Source: Cyclobacteriaceae bacterium (GTDB lineage Bacteria > Bacteroidota > Bacteroidia > Cytophagales > Cyclobacteriaceae). From it: a stretch of DNA of 13,490 nucleotides. A model generated the notes under the pieces. The model had not been told where the DNA came from, ran no database searches, and saw nothing but the letters and a program-made list of their open reading frames with translations. Location: NCBI GenBank assembly GCA_009885605.1, contig VFKK01000298.1:1-13490 (forward strand). Direction: 5' to 3'. Shown in pieces: positions 7,372 through 13,490 of this stretch (position 1 is its first letter; each line of letters opens with the position of its first letter). A program made the translations under genes and the position numbers.

Positions 7372-8145
7372 ATGAAGTTCAAAATAGCCATTTTGGGGGC
7401 GGGAAATGTTGCCTGGCATTTGGCACCGGCACTGGAAAATGCAGGGCATGAAGTGACCGAGGTATATGCCAGGGATATAAAAAAAGCGCAGACGATCACC
7501 GAACGCTTGTATTCAGCAGAACCAAAGGATAATCTGGATTTTTCAGAGAGTAAGGCCGAGATTTTTATCCTTGCAGTAAAGGATTCGGCAATTCCTGATC
7601 TAGCGGATGAAGTGATTTTGCCGGAAGGAAGTATTTTGATTCATACCTCCGGAACTCAGCCTTTAGATATTTTGGGATATAGCTCGGCGAGTTTTACCGG
7701 TATTTTTTATCCATTGCAGTCCTTTACTAGGGAACGGAAACTTGATTTCGAAGATGTTCCTTTTCTCCTAGAATCAGATGATGAGGAAACATTGCAAAAG
7801 CTGAAGAAGCTGGCAAAAAGTCTTTCCCCGCAGATTTATGTGGTGAGATCAAAAGACCGAAAGGCAATTCATGTCGCAGCTGTTTTTGCGAGTAATTTTT
7901 CCAATCACATGATTCGGATAGCAGAGGAAATCATGCGAAGACAAGGAGTTGATTTTGAGATGATCAAGCCGTTAATCATCGAAACCATTTCAAAAAGCCT
8001 ACAGATCGGAGCCAAAAATGCGCAAACCGGACCAGCGATCCGGGAAGATTTTGAGACCCTGGAAGACCATCATCAATTTCTTAACTACAGCGAGCAGCTG
8101 GCAGAGATCTATCGATTGATCTCTCAGGATATCATGGATAGGTAA
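7372..8145 (+). CDS. Rossmann-fold/DUF2520 oxidoreductase-like protein
   Basis: A 257-residue protein with an N-terminal NAD(P)-binding Rossmann domain (ILGAGNVAWHLAPALENAGH, 7-26, with the GxGxxxxxL pattern) and a C-terminal helical DUF2520-type domain. Family marks are HTSGTQPLDIL (91-101), GIFYPLQSFT (110-119), AAVFASNFSNHM (169-180), and GPAIREDFETLEDH (220-233). The architecture recalls F420-dependent NADP reductase or pyrroline-5-carboxylate reductase, but the substrate is not known and I do not assign one. No signal peptide; cytoplasmic. The ATG at 7372 lies just beyond the lpdA terminator, so the gene needs its own very close promoter or read-through. No strong TAnnTTTG box is visible in the short gap. 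Confidence 0.88.
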   Translation: MKFKIAILGAGNVAWHLAPALENAGHEVTEVYARDIKKAQTITERLYSAEPKDNLDFSESKAEIFILAVKDSAIPDLADEVILPEGSILIHTSGTQPLDILGYSSASFTGIFYPLQSFTRERKLDFEDVPFLLESDDEETLQKLKKLAKSLSPQIYVVRSKDRKAIHVAAVFASNFSNHMIRIAEEIMRRQGVDFEMIKPLIIETISKSLQIGAKNAQTGPAIREDFETLEDHHQFLNYSEQLAEIYRLISQDIMDR

Positions 8146-8255
8146 AATTTCCTCTCTCTATTTCAATGCTTTTGAAGTTTTTTAAATAGTAATAAATCAA
8201 TAAAAAATGCTAAAATAAATTGTTTCTATTTTTTAAATTATTTAGATTCAATCAG

Positions 8256-8296
8256 TTATGGCCAATTTCTATTAAGTCTTTCAGCCATAATTTTTT
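8256..8296 (+). promoter_or_regulatory. Inverted repeat with T-tract before the DUF2589 cassette
   Basis: TTATGGC (8256-8262) and GCCATAA (8284-8290) are perfect 7-bp complements separated by 21 bases, directly followed by six Ts (8291-8296). It sits in the AT-rich 187-base gap between the DUF2520 gene and the cassette. It could be a weak terminator for the upstream gene, although the loop is long, or an operator. TAATTTTT at 8288-8295 is one mismatch from the Bacteroidota -7 box, so the repeat may overlap the cassette promoter. Roles are inferred. Confidence 0.3.
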
Positions 8297-8332
8297 AAAC
8301 CCATTTTTAACAATTTCAAAAACAATTTACTT

Positions 8333-8989
8333 ATGAGCTACGCAAATCGCACCCTCAGGTCACTTCCGTTCGGAAGAATCATCAGTGGCCCAATGATCGC
8401 GGCCATCCAGGCACAAGCCCTCGCCGCCCAGTCCACAGTCAACTTTATTAAGGAGGTGGGCTTTGTCCGAACCGACGCCAATCCTGCAGCCGGAGAAACA
8501 GCGGATGCTAACGGCGAAATGGGAGATGTAAGGAATGTCACTTTTAAATTTAAAAGGAAAACATCTGAAGGCTCTGCCGGAAGCAATCCTGCAGGAGAGG
8601 AAGAAGTTTCTTTGACCGTGCCAATTTTGACAATTGTTCCGATTCCTTACATCAGAATTGAGGAAATGACAATTCAGTTTACAGCTAATATTACAGAACA
8701 GCAGGAATATAAAAACTCATCTTCCTCAAGTAATAGCATCGCCACCGACACCACCCTGAATTTTAAGGCTGGAGGCTTTCTTTCCCCTGTTTCGGTATCA
8801 TTGAACGCGAAGATTTCGACGCGCCATAACACCACCAGTACAGCAAGCTCACGAGTAAACAATGCTACTCAATTCACAATTGATATCAATGTCAAGGCTG
8901 TTCAGGATGAGATGCCTGCGGGATTAGCGAAGGTTCTGCATATTATGGAGTCAGCTATCCTGGAAAAACCTGCCACAGTCACTCCTTAA
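8333..8989 (+). CDS. DUF2589 domain-containing protein, first copy
   Basis: A 218-residue protein of the DUF2589 family, whose function I do not know. An N-terminal Ala-rich helix (SGPMIAAIQAQALAAQSTVN, 18-37) is followed by FIKEVGF (38-44). A variable Gly/Ala/Asn loop (50-66) precedes a beta-strand (NVTFKFKRK). The core hallmark is LTVPILTIVPIPYIRIEEM (94-112), running into TIQFTANI (113-120). After a Ser-rich insert (128-140) comes a C-terminal strand-helix, FTIDINVKAVQDEMPAGLAKVLHIMESAI (181-209). No signal peptide, membrane segment or catalytic motif; it looks structural or scaffolding and cytoplasmic. It opens a four-gene cassette, with 40 bases to the next gene. The second copy (10187-10726) shares the same helix and strand hallmarks but is shorter. 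The ATG at 8333 fits the paralogue's N-terminus. Confidence 0.88.
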   Translation: MSYANRTLRSLPFGRIISGPMIAAIQAQALAAQSTVNFIKEVGFVRTDANPAAGETADANGEMGDVRNVTFKFKRKTSEGSAGSNPAGEEEVSLTVPILTIVPIPYIRIEEMTIQFTANITEQQEYKNSSSSSNSIATDTTLNFKAGGFLSPVSVSLNAKISTRHNTTSTASSRVNNATQFTIDINVKAVQDEMPAGLAKVLHIMESAILEKPATVTP

Positions 8990-9029
8990 TTTTCATTACT
9001 CACTCCATTTTTTACTTATCAACAAGCTT

Positions 9030-10175
9030 ATGAGCCAGTTGAACCAGATTATAGCGTCTTTGTTGAGTGATATCAATGAGGCAAAGTCCAAAGCGGATGA
9101 ATCATCCAGGAATTTGGCCAGAATTTATGCGTCTGACGATGTCCTTAAGTTTTTTCCTGTACCAAAGATTGGGATTCAGAACCTCGAGGTGGAGCTGAAG
9201 TATGCAATTGAGTCGGTTGAAGAGAAGCCATTTCAAAGCAGCCAGTCCAAAGAAAGGCTGGCTGCCTATGTGAAAAACTTCTCGGAGGATTTGGCAAAGG
9301 AACTTCGGATCGAACTCAGCAAAGAGTCCCTTTCAAATGAACTATATAAAGGGCTTGGATCTTATCCGAGTCAAGGTTGGGAGAAAAATGTAGCAAAAAT
9401 GATCAGTGGTGAATTAGAATCTGTCACAAGTTCATTGACTGATTTTAGCAGGAGCATTCAGAAGGTTCAGCAGAATATCCAAAAATCAATCCCTGAACTG
9501 GTTCCTATTGCAGTAAAAAGCGAAGGATTTGCAGCAGTCCCCACCGAAAAAGGAAGCTACGAATTGATCAGTTTTGATAAAGCGGGAATTAGGGATTTTA
9601 AGGTGGTGAAAGAATACGCTTCAGAAAAAGAAGCCATTCTTGATGCAAATCTGATTAGTTCTTCCATTTCTTCCAACAAACTGGTGCTTTCTGATTTTTC
9701 TAAGGATCCTGTTTCGAAGTTGGATGCCGCAAAAATCAAAGCAGGGAATCTGGAAGTTCCGATCCAGGTGGTGAATGTTAAAGCTGCAAGTATTGCCCCA
9801 AAGGTTCTTTTCGAAGCTAGTTTTGCAGAAAAGGCTGTGTTCCTAAAGAATCCTGTCAGAATCCAACCATGGTTAATTGGCAGGCCCGCGGCACCCGCTC
9901 CCCCAGCATCCCCGCGTCCAACTTCTCAACCAAACCAGGAAGAAGATAGAACGCTTCAGGAAATAGCATCAGCTATATTGAAGAAAAAGATGATTCAGCT
10001 GGAGGCTGGTATCAGCAAAATAGCGATGGAAACAGTATCCACTGGATTGCAAGTTGCAGTGGATATCGAAAAGCTTAAACTCGTGAAACCTGAAAATATC
10101 ATGACAATCAAGTTTACCCTGAATTCTCAGGACTTTACCATGCTGGACGACAATTCTAATGTTTCAATTCTTTAA
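9030..10175 (+). CDS. Unrecognised 381-residue protein of the DUF2589 cassette
   Basis: I do not recognise a named family. In order: a charged helical N-terminus (about 1-40, LLSDINEAKSKADESSRNLA); a strand motif PVPKIGIQNLEVELKYAI (43-60) that aligns gap-free with the hallmark strand of both DUF2589 neighbours; a charged helical region (about 70-155) that may form a coiled coil; a mixed alpha/beta middle (160-280); a Pro/Ala linker (285-303, RPAAPAPPASPRPTS); and a C-terminal helix with two last strands (about 304-372, ending VKPENIMTIKFTLNSQDFTM). No signal peptide, membrane span or obvious enzyme motif. It sits between two DUF2589 genes, 40 bases after the first and 11 before the second, so it is surely co-transcribed and probably a partner. 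The fold link to DUF2589 is my inference from one motif. Confidence 0.8.
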   Translation: MSQLNQIIASLLSDINEAKSKADESSRNLARIYASDDVLKFFPVPKIGIQNLEVELKYAIESVEEKPFQSSQSKERLAAYVKNFSEDLAKELRIELSKESLSNELYKGLGSYPSQGWEKNVAKMISGELESVTSSLTDFSRSIQKVQQNIQKSIPELVPIAVKSEGFAAVPTEKGSYELISFDKAGIRDFKVVKEYASEKEAILDANLISSSISSNKLVLSDFSKDPVSKLDAAKIKAGNLEVPIQVVNVKAASIAPKVLFEASFAEKAVFLKNPVRIQPWLIGRPAAPAPPASPRPTSQPNQEEDRTLQEIASAILKKKMIQLEAGISKIAMETVSTGLQVAVDIEKLKLVKPENIMTIKFTLNSQDFTMLDDNSNVSIL

Positions 10176-10186
10176 TACCTCAGACC

Positions 10187-10726
10187 ATGATCACACCAAG
10201 GTATATATCAGAACTATTGGGGGCTCCAATGGCAGCAGTTATTCAAGCAGAAGCAATTGCTGCGAAAGCCACCGCTAATTTCATCAAAGAGGTGGGTTTT
10301 ACGAAAGCGACCGACGCCTCAGATCCGGATTTTGGGGCTGTTCGAACGATTACTTTCAGTTACCAGCGCGTCAATGCAGATGGGACTATCCAGACCGCAA
10401 CTTTGGCAATTCCGCTTTTAACGATTATTCCGATTCCTTCACTTCAAGTGGCTGAGGCAGAAATCGAGTTTGATCTCGCCTTGACTCAGCCTGAAGTCAG
10501 TACAAAATCTACTGCAAATTCAGGATCATTGGATAAGACATTTCTCAACAACAATGATGTGCGTCTCAGGGCAATTTTTGGGAAAAAACCATCTGCCAAT
10601 CCAAATGCTCCTGCAAGTTCGGTAACGGCAAATATGAATGTGAAAATTAAACTGGTTCAGGCAGATTTGGCTGTAGGCATGGTTCAGCTGCTTAATATTC
10701 TTGATTCAAGCAATAAAGAAACCTGA
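10187..10726 (+). CDS. DUF2589 domain-containing protein, second copy
   Basis: A 179-residue paralogue of the protein at 8333-8989, strongly diverged but with the same landmarks in order: GAPMAAVIQAEAIAAKATAN (12-31), FIKEVGF (32-38, identical in both copies), RTITFSYQR (53-61), LAIPLLTIIPIPSLQVAEA (73-91) running into EIEFDLAL (92-99), and NVKIKLVQADLAVGMVQLLNIL (151-172). It lacks the long Ser/Gly-rich inserts of the first copy. Function unknown; the two copies plausibly associate with each other and with the 381-residue protein between them. The start is 11 bases after the preceding stop, and its TGA overlaps the next ATG by one base, which indicates translational coupling. Confidence 0.86.
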   Translation: MITPRYISELLGAPMAAVIQAEAIAAKATANFIKEVGFTKATDASDPDFGAVRTITFSYQRVNADGTIQTATLAIPLLTIIPIPSLQVAEAEIEFDLALTQPEVSTKSTANSGSLDKTFLNNNDVRLRAIFGKKPSANPNAPASSVTANMNVKIKLVQADLAVGMVQLLNILDSSNKET

Positions 10727-11049
10727 TGGCAACTCTGTTTTCAAAAATCAAAAGCTGGTTTTACATTTTTTTTTCCAGATCAAAAGCTGTGGAGGAAACG
10801 CCTAAAATGGTAGAACCTACACCAGCGGTTGAAATCTCCAGAACTCCGGGAATAAACTGTCCGGAATGCAAAACAAGGCTGGTCGTCAGCATCCAGCATT
10901 TAATTCAATATCAGCCTGTCGTTTGTTACAATTGTGGCTTGGAACTGATGATTGACCAGGATAAATCTCAGGGGGCAATTGAGTCTCTACGAAAACTTCA
11001 GTCGGGTCTGGATCAGGCTTCCAAAGTGAGACAAGAAACCGGGATTTGA
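10726..11049 (+). CDS. Small zinc-ribbon protein of the DUF2589 cassette
   Basis: A 107-residue protein with a CxxC...CxxC zinc-ribbon: Cys45 and Cys48 (NCPECKTRL), Cys67 and Cys70 (VCYNCGLEL), 18 residues between pairs. The N-terminus (LFSKIKSWFYIFFSRSK, 4-20) is a short basic-aromatic segment that could be an amphipathic membrane- or protein-binding helix; it is too short and charged for a clear transmembrane span. A Glu/Pro linker (22-40) and a C-terminal helix (83-101) frame the ribbon. The ATGA-type overlap (the A of the upstream TGA is the A of this ATG) ties it to the second DUF2589 gene. Last gene of the cassette; it converges on the pirin gene, 6 bases away. Function unknown; a metal-binding accessory or adaptor is likely. 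Confidence 0.8.
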   Translation: MATLFSKIKSWFYIFFSRSKAVEETPKMVEPTPAVEISRTPGINCPECKTRLVVSIQHLIQYQPVVCYNCGLELMIDQDKSQGAIESLRKLQSGLDQASKVRQETGI

Positions 11050-11055
11050 TTTCCT

Positions 11056-11910
11056 TTAATGATTCCAGCTTCCGAATTTCCCTGCCTGATAATCCCGGTA
11101 AGCTTCCTGGATTTCCTGCTGTGTATTCATTACAAATGGACCTTGGGCGACCATTGGCTCATTAAATGGAATAGAGTGACCCAGAATAAGGATTGAATCT
11201 TCCAGCGCTTCTACTGCAACCATTTCACCTTCATTGTTGAATTCTACCAAATTCCGGTAAGAAATTTCGACTCCATTTACTTTCAATTCTCCCCTAACGA
11301 TGTAGAAAAAAATGTTCTCATTTGCCGGAATCGTCTTTTCAAACTTTCCTCCTTTTTCCAGGTAAATCGTGCTCATCGTCAAAGGGAAGGTCTCTTTGAA
11401 TGCTCCTTCTACTCCGTTCCATTCTCCGAAAAGCTGCTGAACTCTCACTTTTCCTTCGTCAAGATGACTCATTGGGATCTCCTCTTTCTGCAATCCAACG
11501 TAGTTGGGATCGATCATCTTTTTCTTTGCAGGCAGATTCAGCCAAAGTTGCAAAATCTCCAGATCGCCTCCGTCTCTCTTGAATTCAGAACTGCTCACTT
11601 CCTCATGGATCAAACCGCGACCTGCAGTCATGTATTGCACTCCGCCCGGACCCATGACCGATTCATGACCGGATGAGTCCTTGTGCAGGATATCACCTTC
11701 GAGAATGAAAGTCACTGTTTCCATTCCACGGTGCGGATGCGGACCAAAAGGCAATCCCTGATTGTATTTCGGGTACGTTTGAAATCCGTGGTGATTCAAA
11801 AAGATAAATGGATCAATCTGCTGAAGGCTTCGTGTAGGCAAAGGGCTGTACGTAACCAGATCTGCAATTGGTCTATACTCTGCTTTATGAATTTTCTTAA
11901 TCGTGCGCAT
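11056..11910 (-). CDS. Pirin family protein (bicupin)
   Basis: A 284-residue iron-type bicupin of the pirin family. The N-terminal cupin carries the canonical metal site: His58 and His60 in FGPHPHRGMETVTFILEG (55-72), then His102 and Glu104 in YMTAGRGLIHEE (93-104). LEILQLWLNLP (117-127) is the usual linker strand, and the C-terminal cupin (about 165-265) ends with GPFVMNTQQEIQEAYRDYQ, as in other pirins. Family members include quercetin 2,3-dioxygenase-active and redox-responsive proteins; the substrate here cannot be told from sequence. Cytoplasmic, no signal peptide. Transcribed away from the M20 gene, with a terminator between them, so probably monocistronic. Its 3' end converges on the zinc-ribbon gene. 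Confidence 0.95.
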   Translation of the reverse strand: MRTIKKIHKAEYRPIADLVTYSPLPTRSLQQIDPFIFLNHHGFQTYPKYNQGLPFGPHPHRGMETVTFILEGDILHKDSSGHESVMGPGGVQYMTAGRGLIHEEVSSSEFKRDGGDLEILQLWLNLPAKKKMIDPNYVGLQKEEIPMSHLDEGKVRVQQLFGEWNGVEGAFKETFPLTMSTIYLEKGGKFEKTIPANENIFFYIVRGELKVNGVEISYRNLVEFNNEGEMVAVEALEDSILILGHSIPFNEPMVAQGPFVMNTQQEIQEAYRDYQAGKFGSWNH

Positions 11911-11953
11911 GGAAGGGAAATTGATGTATAGACATTAAATGTAAACCAACCGT

Positions 11954-11977
11954 AAAAAGTTTCGGAAAACCTGAAAC
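11954..11977 (-). terminator. Probable terminator after the M20 hydrolase gene (minus strand)
   Basis: Read on the minus strand, GTTTC (11977-11973) pairs with GAAAC (11963-11959). A bulged A and two further G:C pairs lead to a TTTT loop, and five Ts (11958-11954) follow. It lies 38 bases past the M20 stop and 44 bases before the pirin start, so the pirin promoter must be very close. The stem is short, hence moderate confidence. Confidence 0.5.
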
Positions 11978-12014
11978 GCAGCTCATTAATTTCATCGGTC
12001 ATCCAGCATTTTTT

Positions 12015-13313
12015 TTACTTCAGAGATTTATCCAAGGAAAGAATCGTCTGCAGCAAGACATTCGCACCGTTTGCAATATCTTCCTTCGTCGAAAATTCAG
12101 ATGGAGCATGGCTGATCCCGTCTTTGCTCGGAATGAAAATCATTCCCATTGGAGCCAATCTGGCCATTTCCTGAGCATCGTGTCCGGCACCGCTTGGGAG
12201 ATATTTGAAAGTAAATCCTAATGACTTGGCCGAATTCTCGATTGATTTCTGGATGGCAGGATCTGCCAAAGCTGGCTTACTGGCCACCTCTCTGTGAATG
12301 ATACTTACTTCGGTCTTGCTTTCTTCCGCTAGTTTCTTGGCCTTTGCTTCGATTTCCCCATAAATCATCCAGATTTTTTCTGCAGAAAGATCCCGAAGTT
12401 CCAGGTTCAATTTTACTTCCCCCGGAATCACATTTCCTGCACCCGGATAAGCTTGAATTTTTCCTACAGTTCCTACCTGCGCACCTTCATGGGAAGTAAC
12501 GATTTCGTTGATTGCCAAAACCAAGCGGGCAGCCGGAAGCATGGGATCTTTTCTCATATTCATCGGGGTAGTCCCGGCATGATTAGCGAAACCCGTGTAA
12601 GTAAATTCCCACCATTCTATTGCGACTATTCCTTCCACGACTCCTATATCCAGTTTTTCCCTATACAGATTTGCACCTTGCTCGATATGAAGCTCCAAAA
12701 ATGCAGCAAGATCTCCGGGATTGCGTTTTACTTCAGCGATTCTGCTTGGGTCTCCGCCCAAAGCTTTGATTCCTTCTGATTGGGTAAGTCCACTTGAACT
12801 TACTGTTTTCAAAGCTTCCTGAGACAGTTGTCCGGCCAATGCCCGACTGCCTATGACTCCCCCTTCTTCATTGGTGAAAATGATCACTTCCAGCGGATGA
12901 TCTGTTACGATTCCGTTTTCATGAAGAGTTTGGATCACTTCGATTGCGCCTAATGATCCGACAGGGCCATCGTAATCACCTCCGTTTGGAACTTCATCTA
13001 TATGCGAACCAAAAGCGATTGGCTTCAATCCCGGAGTTTTTCCTGCACGTTTTCCGATGATATTTCCAGCAAAATCCACCGAAACTTCGAGGCCGGCATT
13101 TCTCATCAATTCCTTCACGTAAACTCGCGCATCAACATCATGCTGACTATATGCTACGCGGTCTGATCCTCCGGCTGCATTTTTTCCAAAGGTGGAGAGC
13201 TTCATTAAACTTGAGTGCAGCCGATCCTGATTGACTTTAGGGGGATCTGCCGGGAAATCCGGTGAAATAAAAAGGCTGAATGCCAGAAGTATAAATCCTA
13301 ATAGAGGGTTCAT
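12015..13313 (-). CDS. Exported M20-family metallohydrolase, hydantoinase/carbamoylase type
   Basis: A 432-residue dizinc amidohydrolase of the M20 family, closest in motif pattern to N-carbamoyl-L-amino-acid hydrolases, allantoate amidohydrolases and ureidoglycolate-type enzymes. Predicted metal ligands: His104 (GSHIDEVPNGG), Asp115 (GDYDGPVGSLGA), Glu149/Glu150 (TNEEG), His209 (LELHIEQG) and His402 (GISHAPSEF). The dimerisation domain begins near FANHAGTTPMNMRKDP, a substrate-carboxylate/interface motif of this subfamily; GAGHDAQEMA also matches. The N-terminus (MNPLLGFILLAFSLFISPDF) is hydrophobic and looks like a Sec signal peptide despite no basic residue, so a periplasmic location is likely, which is less usual for this family. 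The exact substrate is not determinable. A terminator follows its 3' end. Confidence 0.92.
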   Translation of the reverse strand: MNPLLGFILLAFSLFISPDFPADPPKVNQDRLHSSLMKLSTFGKNAAGGSDRVAYSQHDVDARVYVKELMRNAGLEVSVDFAGNIIGKRAGKTPGLKPIAFGSHIDEVPNGGDYDGPVGSLGAIEVIQTLHENGIVTDHPLEVIIFTNEEGGVIGSRALAGQLSQEALKTVSSSGLTQSEGIKALGGDPSRIAEVKRNPGDLAAFLELHIEQGANLYREKLDIGVVEGIVAIEWWEFTYTGFANHAGTTPMNMRKDPMLPAARLVLAINEIVTSHEGAQVGTVGKIQAYPGAGNVIPGEVKLNLELRDLSAEKIWMIYGEIEAKAKKLAEESKTEVSIIHREVASKPALADPAIQKSIENSAKSLGFTFKYLPSGAGHDAQEMARLAPMGMIFIPSKDGISHAPSEFSTKEDIANGANVLLQTILSLDKSLK

Positions 13314-13369
13314 GAGATTGGTGTTTGGTTCAATTTCCTGATTATCCTGCGAAAATCAAGTTGGTCTAT

Positions 13370-13402
13370 AAAAAAAGTCCTTCTCTTACGGGAAGGACTT
13401 TT
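13370..13402 (-). terminator. Rho-independent terminator of the gene entering from the right edge
   Basis: AAAAGTCCTTC (13373-13383) pairs with GAAGGACTTTT (13392-13402). A C:G pair and a T:G wobble extend the stem to 13 pairs around a TTAC loop. On the minus strand it ends in seven Ts (13376-13370), while the plus-strand side has only four, so it serves the minus-strand gene whose stop is at 13412-13414. It ends 56 bases before the M20 gene start. Confidence 0.88.
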
Positions 13403-13411
13403 AAGAAGTTG

Positions 13412-13489
13412 TTATTTGTACTTCAGCAACAAGAGGTTTAAACCATCAAAGGATTTGATAAACTTCCTCATTTGGGCTGCTTCGGTCTT
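13412..13489 (-). CDS. C-terminal end of an unidentified minus-strand gene
   Basis: Reading leftwards from the window edge, one frame stays open for 25 codons and stops with TAA (13414-13412), encoding a tail that reads KTEAAQMRKFIKSFDGLNLL and then LLKYK. A strong terminator starts 9 bases after the stop, which supports a real gene end. The fragment is too short to identify. The other two frames were less convincing: one stops after 14 codons with no terminator-spaced end. Confidence 0.55.
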   Translation of the reverse strand, partial: KTEAAQMRKFIKSFDGLNLLLLKYK

Positions 13490-13490
13490 C

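Noticed and set aside
8450..8457. Perfect Shine-Dalgarno-like AAGGAGGT inside the first DUF2589 gene
   Set aside because: It encodes the conserved FIKEVGF residues, has no suitable in-frame start just downstream, and Bacteroidota starts here do not depend on such sites.

Overview
The window looks like a piece of a Bacteroidota chromosome, most likely a Cytophagales relative of the Algoriphagus/Cyclobacteriaceae type. Evidence is the moderate GC content, the lack of strong Shine-Dalgarno sites before most starts, a surface protein at the left edge that resembles proteins encoded beside SusC/SusD pairs, and protein sequences typical of that phylum. The lineage is inferred from sequence character, not from a search.

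Left edge (1-750): the 3' part of a cysteine-containing, beta-rich exported protein, closed by a strong hairpin-plus-T-tract terminator. Next (900-7340) is the 2-oxoglutarate dehydrogenase set: E1 (sucA), E2 with two lipoyl domains (sucB), and E3 dihydrolipoamide dehydrogenase (lpdA), ended by a 14-bp-stem terminator. Together these convert 2-oxoglutarate to succinyl-CoA in the TCA cycle; E3 may also serve other lipoyl complexes. Between sucB and lpdA sits a 490-bp unit: a four-helix-bundle gene of the 23S rRNA intervening-sequence protein family, enclosed by near-perfect 27-bp inverted repeats (26/27 matching). It looks like a small mobile cassette inserted in a core operon.

Middle (7372-11049): a Rossmann/DUF2520 oxidoreductase-like gene, then a compact four-gene cassette made of a DUF2589 protein, an unrecognised 381-residue protein, a second and divergent DUF2589 protein, and a small zinc-ribbon protein whose start overlaps the preceding stop. 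An 18-residue strand motif aligns without gaps between both DUF2589 proteins and the 381-residue protein, so all three may share a core fold. This cassette, of unknown function, is the best candidate for an undescribed system here.

Right part, minus strand (11056-13490): a pirin-family bicupin, an exported M20-family metallohydrolase of the hydantoinase/carbamoylase type with a terminator between the two, and the last 25 codons of another minus-strand gene followed by a strong terminator. No tRNA, rRNA or CRISPR array was seen, and no gene-free stretch exceeds 300 bases.
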